A stretch of 19,401 bases of DNA, from assembly GCA_041746415.1 (NCBI GenBank), contig JBGTHB010000076.1:1-19401 (forward strand), given 5' to 3'. The notes under the pieces are model-generated. The model worked only from the letters and a program-made list of their open reading frames with translations, was not told where the DNA came from and searched no databases. A program made the translations under genes and the position numbers. The DNA comes from JBGTHB01 sp041746415 (lineage in GTDB: Bacteria; Pseudomonadota; Gammaproteobacteria; Coxiellales; Coxiellaceae). Shown here in pieces: positions 13,695-19,401 of this stretch; positions within the stretch are counted from its first letter, which is position 1; each line of letters starts with the position of its first letter.

Positions 13695-14261
13695 ATGGAT
13701 CTCCAACTCGAGCAAAAAATCTTTGAAGCAGCGCAAGCGCTACTTGATGGCAAGATCGTGTCTTATCCCACAGAAGCTGTGTTTGCCTTAGGTTGTGATC
13801 CGTTTAATATGGACGCGGTAACCCGTTTACTGCAAATCAAATACCGGGCTATTCGCAAAGGCTTTATTTTAATTGCAGATGATTGGAACCAGGTTAAACA
13901 TTTAGTCGATCCAATCTCGCCAAACTTGTTATCTCACATTCAAAACTCTTGGCCGGGACCGATAAGCTGGGCATTCCCTGCCTCCGAAGAAGTCCCCATG
14001 TGGATTAAAGGCAATCATCGTTCTGTGGTGATTCGCATCACTAACCACCCCATAGCAAAGCGCTTATGCCAAACATTTGGCGGACCCATCGTTTCCACCA
14101 GCGCTAACCGCCATGGTTTTCCGCCAGCACGCGATGAACGCATGGTAAGCATGACCTTTAGTAATGAAATTGCTACTATTATCCCCGGCAAAGTGGGCGG
14201 CTTAAGCCGTCCCACTGAAATCCGCGACGCCGTAACCGGTGACGTAATCAGAGAAGGTTAG
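13695..14261 (+). CDS. tsaC: Threonylcarbamoyl-AMP synthase (Sua5/YrdC family)
   Basis: This enzyme makes L-threonylcarbamoyladenylate from Thr, bicarbonate and ATP, the first step of the t6A modification at tRNA position 37. At 188 residues it is a single-domain TsaC. Visible motifs are the N-terminal KIVSYPTEAVFALGCDP, the nucleotide-site segment QIKYRAIRKGFILIADD, WPGPISWAFPA, VVIRITNHPIA and STSANRHGFPPA. The start at 13695 places the KIVSYPTEA strand at the normal distance from the N-terminus. It probably has its own promoter (extended -10 at 13680-13688). The stop codon adjoins repeat copy C. Confidence 0.93.
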   Translation: MDLQLEQKIFEAAQALLDGKIVSYPTEAVFALGCDPFNMDAVTRLLQIKYRAIRKGFILIADDWNQVKHLVDPISPNLLSHIQNSWPGPISWAFPASEEVPMWIKGNHRSVVIRITNHPIAKRLCQTFGGPIVSTSANRHGFPPARDERMVSMTFSNEIATIIPGKVGGLSRPTEIRDAVTGDVIREG

Positions 14262-14316
14262 ACTCAGGTAGCGATAAAGACAATCTGCAAACTGCCGATT
14301 TTAACCCATAAGCAAG
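14262..14316 (+). repeat. Dispersed intergenic repeat, copy C (short)
   Basis: GACTCAGGTA directly follows the tsaC stop. It is followed by ATCTGCAAACTG and GCCGATTTTAACCCATAAGC, matching copy A in the same order and orientation. The CGTTATT hairpin segment in the middle is missing. The element forms nearly the whole leader between tsaC and argS, so its right end lies against the argS ribosome binding region. Confidence 0.72.
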
Positions 14317-14324
14317 AGAACCAC

Positions 14325-16079
14325 ATGAAAGATAATATTATTGCGTTACTCAACACCGCTATCGCCGCATTACAAAAAAACGCAACGCTCGCTGCCGAAC
14401 TCCATATTGAACCTCAATTAACCGTGACTAAAGATCCCTCGCACGGTGATTTTGCGACGAATATCGCCATGATTTTAGCCAAACCGGCAAAGCTTAACCC
14501 AAAAATATTAGCCGAAAAAATTGTGGCCGCACTACCCCAGGACGCCAGCGTTGAAAAAGTCGTTATTGCCGGCCCTGGGTTTATTAATTTTTACCTGGCG
14601 CATCAGTCGCGACAACAAATCATTCCCGAAATTTTAAAGCAACAGCAGCAATTTGGTTTATGTAATAACGGCGCCAAACAAAAAGTGCATATTGAATTTG
14701 TCTCGGCAAATCCAACCGGGCCACTTCATGTTGGCCACGGTCGTGGTGCAGCCTATGGCGCTTGCGTCGCCAATTTATTAACTGCAACGGGTTATAAAGT
14801 TCACCGTGAATATTATGTAAATGACGCTGGCCGCCAAATGCGGATTTTAGCCTTAAGTGTATGGCTACGTTACCTAGAAAACCAAAGCGAAGTGGTTATT
14901 TTCCCTGAAAATGCTTACCGCGGACAATACATTTATGAAATCGCGGCCGCACTTACGCAACAGTACGAAGGACGTTTTCATCATACCAATGAATCCATTG
15001 TACGTTTAATTGATGTCGCATTAGAAAAAGAAGACGAAAAATATTTGGATGCCTTATGCAACGCCATGCACACATTGCTGGGTGAAGAAAATTATCAACT
15101 TATTTTTCAAGCCGCTCTAAAAAGCATACTCGAGGATATTCGTGATGATCTGAGTGAATTCGGGGTTAACTACGATGCCTGGTTTCACGAAAGCGAGTTA
15201 TTCAAAAAAAATCTTATCCAAACTGGGGTGGCGCTATTAACCGAACACGGCTACGTTTATGAACAAGACGGGGCTAAATGGTTTCGTGCCACGGCCTTTG
15301 AAGATGAAAAAGATCGTGTGCTGATTCGCGCCAACGGCACACCCACTTATTTTGCTTCTGATGTGGCGTATCATTTATATAAATACCAACAAGGCTATGA
15401 TCACATTATTGATATTTTTGGTGCCGACCATCATGGTTTCATCGCACGACTGCGCGCATTTTTAAAAGGCTTAGGCGAAGACCCTGAAAAAATGCGCATT
15501 CTATTAGTGCAATTTGCTATTTTGTATCGCGGCCAAGAAAAAGTCTCCATGTCCACGCGCAAAGGCGAATTCGTCACTCTGCGTCAACTGCGAGCAGAAG
15601 TGGGCAATGATGCCGCGCGATATTTTTATATTATGCGCAAACCCGAACAACATTTGGATTTCGATTTGGAATTGGCAAAATCCAAATCCAATGAAAATCC
15701 CGTTTACTATATTCAATATGCTCACGCGCGTATATGCAGTGTGTGGCGCCAACTTGAAAGTGACAAACTCAGTTTCGATCAAGCAGATGGGTTGGCCAAC
15801 TTGGGCTTGCTCCACAGTCAATACGAAACCGATTTAATTAAAGTACTGGCTCAATACAGCGACAACGTGCAAAAATCCGCAGAGCGTTATGCCCCACATT
15901 TATTAGCAAATTATTTGCATGAACTCGCTAGCGCTTTTCACAGTTACTACAACGCTGAAAAGTTTTTATTACCTGACACAGCTTATCGCAATAGTCGCTT
16001 ATGCCTGATCAAAGCGGTGCAAATTGTATTGCAAAACGGCTTAAAACTATTAGGCGTCAGCGCACCAGAAAAAATGTAA
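14325..16079 (+). CDS. argS: Arginyl-tRNA synthetase
   Basis: This class I synthetase charges tRNA(Arg) in the cytoplasm. At 584 residues it has full length. The N-terminal additional domain includes DPSHGDFATNIAMILAK and GPGFINFYL. The HIGH motif is HVGH (135-138) in SANPTGPLHVGHGRGAAYG. The KMSKS-equivalent loop is KVSMSTRKG (406-414), and the helical anticodon-binding domain ends LKLLGVSAPEKM. A weak AAGAG before the ATG serves as ribosome binding site. The gene is bracketed by two copies of the dispersed repeat. Confidence 0.97.
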   Translation: MKDNIIALLNTAIAALQKNATLAAELHIEPQLTVTKDPSHGDFATNIAMILAKPAKLNPKILAEKIVAALPQDASVEKVVIAGPGFINFYLAHQSRQQIIPEILKQQQQFGLCNNGAKQKVHIEFVSANPTGPLHVGHGRGAAYGACVANLLTATGYKVHREYYVNDAGRQMRILALSVWLRYLENQSEVVIFPENAYRGQYIYEIAAALTQQYEGRFHHTNESIVRLIDVALEKEDEKYLDALCNAMHTLLGEENYQLIFQAALKSILEDIRDDLSEFGVNYDAWFHESELFKKNLIQTGVALLTEHGYVYEQDGAKWFRATAFEDEKDRVLIRANGTPTYFASDVAYHLYKYQQGYDHIIDIFGADHHGFIARLRAFLKGLGEDPEKMRILLVQFAILYRGQEKVSMSTRKGEFVTLRQLRAEVGNDAARYFYIMRKPEQHLDFDLELAKSKSNENPVYYIQYAHARICSVWRQLESDKLSFDQADGLANLGLLHSQYETDLIKVLAQYSDNVQKSAERYAPHLLANYLHELASAFHSYYNAEKFLLPDTAYRNSRLCLIKAVQIVLQNGLKLLGVSAPEKM

Positions 16080-16082
16080 AAC

Positions 16083-16150
16083 AACTCCATAGCTTATGGG
16101 TTGAAATCGGTGCTTAAGTAATGACAATTTAAATTTCTTGGCTGCGAGTA
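16083..16150 (-). repeat. Dispersed intergenic repeat, copy D (diverged)
   Basis: On the minus strand the right half, CCGATTTCAACCCATAAGCT followed by ATGGAGTT, matches copy A closely. The left half (TACTCGCAGCCAAGAA, then AAATTGTCATTA) aligns only with gaps. It starts 4 nt after the argS stop and fills most of the argS-YdgA-like gap. Confidence 0.62.
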
Positions 16151-16178
16151 AACCATTTCATGTTATCCTTAATAAGAT

Positions 16179-17060
16179 ATGAAACGTACATTATTGCATT
16201 TACCATTTTACTTGATTGGCTTAGTCGCATTTTTTTTGCTGCTGCCGTTTTTTTCAGGACTCATCACGGAGCACGAGTTAAAACAATTACCCGACACCAT
16301 TAGCCGCTACCAACGCCATTGGTTTGAAAGTGAAATCACCTTCCATAATGGCACCCAAACCGAGGTATTTCATGGCCCCATTATCTGGGAATCATTGCGC
16401 CATCGACCTCTCATTGCGCTCGCCAGCTTGCACTCAGCGCTCAACAATCAAGGTATGACTCTCAAAGAATCCGGCATTTTGTATCTAAACGGCAAACTAC
16501 AAAGTTACAGCCAAATCGAAATTCCACACCTTTATTTAAGCATAAAAAACGGTTCGCCCTTAACACTCATAGCCAATGAAATTCTAACCAGCAAGCAATT
16601 CTCCCTCACTCACAACGCCTGGCGTGGTCATGAAACGGTAAAAATTGATAACGCCACTGTGCAAACCAACCATAAACCTTTTGAGATTAAAGCTCTGGAT
16701 TTCACCCTGGACGGCATTGGCAATAACGAGTTAGCGCGCATTACCGTTCACAAACTGCATCTGCTCACCGCCTATGGCTTATTCACGGCGCAAGCGCATT
16801 TTTTTGTTGATCATAAACAAATCCGCAATTTTACTATCACGACCCATGTGCCAAAAAAATTAGCGCGCTATATTTTAATAAATTACTACAATGGCAAAAA
16901 CACGGTGGACGCCGACAAACTATTAGCACAGTTAGTGCGCGTTCACTTTATTCAAGCGGACACAAAACAAAAAAATTATTATCAATTTTCTCTTCAACTT
17001 AAGGACAATAAAGTTTATTCTAACGATAACTTTGTCATGGCCCTCGGACGCACAACATGA
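16179..17060 (+). CDS. DUF945/YdgA-like membrane-anchored periplasmic protein
   Basis: The product is 293 residues. Residues 1-30 form one N-terminal hydrophobic anchor (LPFYLIGLVAFFLLLPFFSG). The remainder is predicted to be periplasmic and rich in beta-strands. ISRYQRHWFESEITFH followed by HGPIIWESL corresponds to the yqRGwFsSe...HGP signature of YdgA/DUF945 proteins, whose role is not established. At 293 residues it is much shorter than E. coli YdgA (about 500), so the assignment is to a family-like domain. Its TGA overlaps the ATG of the next gene by 4 nt (ATGA), indicating translational coupling. Confidence 0.72.
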   Translation: MKRTLLHLPFYLIGLVAFFLLLPFFSGLITEHELKQLPDTISRYQRHWFESEITFHNGTQTEVFHGPIIWESLRHRPLIALASLHSALNNQGMTLKESGILYLNGKLQSYSQIEIPHLYLSIKNGSPLTLIANEILTSKQFSLTHNAWRGHETVKIDNATVQTNHKPFEIKALDFTLDGIGNNELARITVHKLHLLTAYGLFTAQAHFFVDHKQIRNFTITTHVPKKLARYILINYYNGKNTVDADKLLAQLVRVHFIQADTKQKNYYQFSLQLKDNKVYSNDNFVMALGRTT

Positions 17061-17317
17061 GACAAGATTACGCCAAACGTCAAAATCCTAACAAACGTCG
17101 CAAAAAACGTATTGGCTTAACAGCAGTAATTATCCTCATCGCTCTTGGCTTACCGCTTGGCTTATTCCTCTATCATGTGGGATCGCACCATCACCAAACT
17201 TTACCTGCACCCACCAAAACCGCCACCGCCAACAGCACCGCTACACAAGACCAAGACCAGTTTGATTTTTATACTATTTTGCCAAAAAACAATTCTGCCA
17301 ACGTCGCCAATAGTTGA
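17057..17317 (+). CDS. FtsN-like membrane protein lacking the SPOR domain
   Basis: The product is 86 residues: a basic cytoplasmic start (KRQNPNKRRKKR), a single membrane span (about 22-41, LTAVIILIALGLPLGLFLYH), a Pro/Thr/Ala/Gln-rich linker, then QFDFYTILPKN. The (F/Y)DFYxxLP motif is what precedes the SPOR domain in FtsN-like proteins encoded between argS and hslV in gammaproteobacteria. Here the frame stops 9 residues later, and only 58 nt remain before hslV, so the peptidoglycan-binding SPOR domain is missing. It may be a decayed remnant, or a short version that keeps the anchor and the essential periplasmic stub. The gene is coupled to its upstream neighbour and its stop overlaps the -35 element of the hslV promoter. 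Confidence 0.75.
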   Translation: MRQDYAKRQNPNKRRKKRIGLTAVIILIALGLPLGLFLYHVGSHHHQTLPAPTKTATANSTATQDQDQFDFYTILPKNNSANVANS

Positions 17318-17341
17318 TTTTATTCTCCCTCGCCCCCATGT
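17314..17341 (+). promoter_or_regulatory. Candidate heat-shock (sigma-32) promoter for hslVU
   Basis: TTGATT (17314-17319) stands for the -35 TTGAAA. A 14-nt spacer leads to CCCCATGT (17334-17341), a full match to the sigma-32 -10 consensus CCCCATnT. The predicted start near 17348 gives a leader of about 28 nt that contains AGGAG. hslVU is a heat-shock operon in E. coli, which agrees with this reading. Confidence 0.7.
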
Positions 17342-17375
17342 CCTGAGTAACGTAACAAATAGACAGGAGCTGCCG

Positions 17376-17924
17376 TTGGAACAATATAGAGGCACCACGA
17401 TTCTTTCCGTTCGCCGCAAAGGCAAGGTCGTCATTGGTGGTGATGGTCAAGTATCTATGGGTAACACCATCATGAAAGGCAATGCCAAAAAAGTGCGGCG
17501 CTTATATAACGGCAACGTTATTGCGGGTTTTGCCGGCGGCACTGCGGATGCGTTTACTTTATTTGAACGCTTTGAAGCAAAATTAGAAAAACATCAAGGC
17601 AACTTAATTCGTGCTGCCGTTGAACTCGCCAAAGATTGGCGCACCGATAAAATGCTGCGTCGTTTAGAAGCGTTGTTATTAGTTGCTGACAGCAAAGCAT
17701 CGCTAATCATTACCGGCAACGGTGACGTAGTTGAACCAGAAGAAAATGATTTAATGGCTATTGGTTCTGGCGGTAACTTTGCTTTGTCTGCGGCTAAAGC
17801 ATTAACTGAAAATACCGACATGTCCGCCCGTGACGTCGTTGAAAAGGGCTTAAAAATAGCCGGCGATATTTGCGTTTACACCAATCACAACTTCACCATT
17901 GAAGAATTAGACAGCGAGAAATAA
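17376..17924 (+). CDS. hslV: ATP-dependent protease HslVU, peptidase subunit HslV
   Basis: This is the N-terminal-nucleophile (threonine) peptidase that forms a double hexamer capped by HslU to degrade cytoplasmic proteins. The protein reads MEQYRG-TTILSVRRKG. Removal of the six-residue propeptide would expose the catalytic Thr. Family segments GGDGQVSMGNTIMKGNAKKVRRLY, AGFAGGTADAFTLFERFE and AIGSGGNFALSAAKAL are intact. The start is TTG 17376 with AGGAG (17365-17369) at 6 nt. The same frame is open further upstream, but that part is not HslV-like and lies behind the predicted promoter. The stop is 2 nt before the hslU ATG. Confidence 0.96.
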   Translation: MEQYRGTTILSVRRKGKVVIGGDGQVSMGNTIMKGNAKKVRRLYNGNVIAGFAGGTADAFTLFERFEAKLEKHQGNLIRAAVELAKDWRTDKMLRRLEALLLVADSKASLIITGNGDVVEPEENDLMAIGSGGNFALSAAKALTENTDMSARDVVEKGLKIAGDICVYTNHNFTIEELDSEK

Positions 17925-17926
17925 TC

Positions 17927-19315
17927 ATGACCACAAGCGAATTAACTCAATCTACCCGTACTGAAATGAGCATGACGCCACGCGAAATTGTGGGTGAACT
18001 GGACAAATACATTATCGGACAGCACGACGCTAAGCGCGCTGTCGCCATTGCCATGCGTAATCGCTGGCGCCGCATGCAATTACCCGAAGCATTGCGGCGT
18101 GAAATCACCCCAAAAAATATTTTGATGATTGGCCCAACTGGCGTCGGCAAAACAGAAATCGCTCGACGTTTAGCCACTTTAGCGGATGCGCCTTTTATTA
18201 AAGTGGAAGCCACAAAATTCACTGAAGTCGGTTATGTTGGTCGCGACGTTGAACAAATTATTCGTGACCTCGCTGATTCTGCAATCAAAATGACACGCGA
18301 AACAGCAATGAAAAAAATGCGCGCCAAAGCTGAAGAAGCAGCTGAAGAACGTGTATTAGATGCATTAGTCCCTAAAGCCGCACCACAACGCGGCGGCTTC
18401 GATGGCGAACCGCCAGTGGAAGAAAGCAAAACCAAACACTCTGCAACACGCCAATTGTTTCGCAAAAAATTGCGTGAAGGTGAATTAGACGACAAAGAAA
18501 TCGAAGTGGATATTGCTAGCGGTTCTCCTATGGTGGAAATCATGGGCCCGCCAGGCATGGAAGAAATGGTAGGCCAACTGCAAAGCATGATGGAAAGCGT
18601 CAGCCAAAATCGCACCAAACCGCGGCGCTTAAAAGTCAAAGCGGCGTTGAAACGCTTAACCGAAGACGAAGCGGCGAAATTAATTAACGAAGAAGAAATC
18701 AAAGCCCGCGCCATAGAAAGTGTGGAGCAAAACGGCATTGTGTTTTTGGATGAGATTGACAAAATCGTTAAACGCGAAGGCGCATCCGGTGCCGATGTTT
18801 CGCGTGAAGGCGTGCAACGCGATTTATTACCTTTAGTGGAAGGCTGCACTGTTTTCACCAAATACGGCATGATTAAAACCGATCACATTCTATTTATTGC
18901 TTCAGGCGCGTTTCATTTGGCAAAACCTTCGGACTTAGTGCCAGAATTACAGGGACGGTTTCCGATTCGTGTTGAGTTAAGGGCCTTAACGGCAGACGAC
19001 TTTGTGCGCATTCTAACCGAACCGAATGCTTCGCTTACCGAACAATATACGGAGCTGCTAAAAACCGAAGCGTTTAATATTCATTTTGAAAAAGACGGCG
19101 TAAAGCGTTTGGCCGAAATTGCTTTTCAAGTCAATGAAACCTCAGAAAATATTGGCGCACGCCGCTTGCATACGATTATGGAACGCCTGTTGGAAAACAT
19201 TTCCTATGATGCCAGCGATAAACCGGGCACATCGGTAAAAATCGACCACGCTTACGTTAACTCACAGTTGGAAAAACTCGCGGCCGATGAAGATCTGAGT
19301 AAATATATTCTGTAA
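17927..19315 (+). CDS. hslU: ATP-dependent protease HslVU, ATPase subunit HslU
   Basis: This AAA+ unfoldase of the HslVU protease recognises and threads substrates into HslV. Visible are Walker A GPTGVGKT (69-76), the pore loop GYVG (102-105), the inserted I domain (roughly 110-240, acidic and Met-rich), Walker B IVFLDEIDK (271-279) and a sensor region around GARRLHTIMERLLE. The C-terminal tail EDLSKYIL is the peptide that docks into HslV. At 462 residues it is slightly long: the N-terminus carries about 15 extra residues before MTPREIV. ATG 17927 is kept because it sits 2 nt after hslV; internal ATGs at the MSMTPRE segment lack a ribosome binding site. Confidence 0.97.
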   Translation: MTTSELTQSTRTEMSMTPREIVGELDKYIIGQHDAKRAVAIAMRNRWRRMQLPEALRREITPKNILMIGPTGVGKTEIARRLATLADAPFIKVEATKFTEVGYVGRDVEQIIRDLADSAIKMTRETAMKKMRAKAEEAAEERVLDALVPKAAPQRGGFDGEPPVEESKTKHSATRQLFRKKLREGELDDKEIEVDIASGSPMVEIMGPPGMEEMVGQLQSMMESVSQNRTKPRRLKVKAALKRLTEDEAAKLINEEEIKARAIESVEQNGIVFLDEIDKIVKREGASGADVSREGVQRDLLPLVEGCTVFTKYGMIKTDHILFIASGAFHLAKPSDLVPELQGRFPIRVELRALTADDFVRILTEPNASLTEQYTELLKTEAFNIHFEKDGVKRLAEIAFQVNETSENIGARRLHTIMERLLENISYDASDKPGTSVKIDHAYVNSQLEKLAADEDLSKYIL

Positions 19316-19354
19316 AAACTTAGCGCCCTGAATTATCAGCGGGAGGTGCTACAG

Positions 19355-19401
19355 ATGTCTTACTACACGAGATCAAACTGATGTCGCCGCAAGCTGATTT
19401 A
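19355..19401 (+). CDS. Start of a next gene (possible DUF971-like), reading frame unclear
   Basis: GGGAGG (about 19340-19345) lies 8-9 nt before ATG 19355, but that ATG encodes only MSYYTRSN before TGA (19379-19381). The +1 frame has no stop from 19324 to the edge and reads VLLHEIKLMSPQADL. This resembles the first strand of DUF971 (gamma-butyrobetaine hydroxylase-like) proteins, which follow hslVU in Pseudomonas. ATG 19381 overlaps the TGA (TGATG). Either a short leader is coupled to the main gene or one base is missing near 19360. Confidence 0.35.

Noticed and set aside
17145..17375. Upstream extension of the hslV frame
   Set aside because: The translation (Pro/Lys-rich, then Leu/Pro-rich) is not HslV-like, overlaps the FtsN-like gene, and would precede the predicted promoter. 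TTG 17376 has a well-placed AGGAG.
1..19401. CRISPR array, tRNA or rRNA genes, full insertion sequences
   Set aside because: No regularly spaced direct repeats, no tRNA-like cloverleaf with a TTCGA-type arm and no transposase motifs were seen on reading.

Overview
The window looks like chromosomal DNA of a gammaproteobacterium related to Legionella/Coxiella. This is inferred from gene content and order, not from a search. The markers are a dprA-smg-topA block, a tsaC gene, and an argS / FtsN-like / hslV-hslU block whose HslV starts MEQYRGTTILS. The DNA is rather AT-rich, TTG and GTG starts occur, and housekeeping genes alternate with proteins of no recognisable family, as in host-associated members of that lineage.

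Layout. (1) 1-536, plus strand: the 3' end of an unknown acidic protein, two tandem hairpins (the second an intrinsic terminator), and a small secreted Arg-rich repeat protein. (2) 520-4163, minus strand: an apparent operon of an LtaS/OpgB-type phosphoglycerol transferase, fmt, a small exported six-cysteine peptide, and gmhB. (3) 4193-5883, minus strand: two orphan genes. One is a HAD-like protein with a KKRK patch and a Gln/Glu-rich tail; the other has a single C-terminal membrane span and a hairpin over its ribosome binding site. (4) 6067-10117, plus strand: dprA (lacking the usual N-terminal domain), smg, topA and a GIY-YIG protein. (5) 10363-12687, minus strand: two linked genes of unknown function. 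(6) 12832-14261, plus strand: a PAS-like protein and tsaC. (7) 14325-19315, plus strand: argS, a DUF945/YdgA-like protein, an FtsN-like stub without a SPOR domain, and hslV-hslU behind a good candidate heat-shock promoter. The next gene begins at the right edge.

The main unexplained structure is a dispersed intergenic repeat of about 55-75 bp. I found four copies: 5925-5997 (-), 10150-10363 (+), 14262-14316 (+) and 16083-16150 (-). The 10150-10363 copy is split by a segment of about 140 bp that has its own terminal inverted repeats and internal palindromes and lies between two ATTGGC direct repeats, as a non-autonomous mobile element would. Other points worth following are the six-cysteine peptide, whose CX12CX3C...CXC spacing recalls CS-alpha/beta defensins; the hairpin that puts a Shine-Dalgarno sequence in its loop; the duplicated VDDRI motif in the HAD-like protein; and a probably leaderless tsaC.

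All functional assignments come from reading motifs. No database search, folding or alignment program was run.
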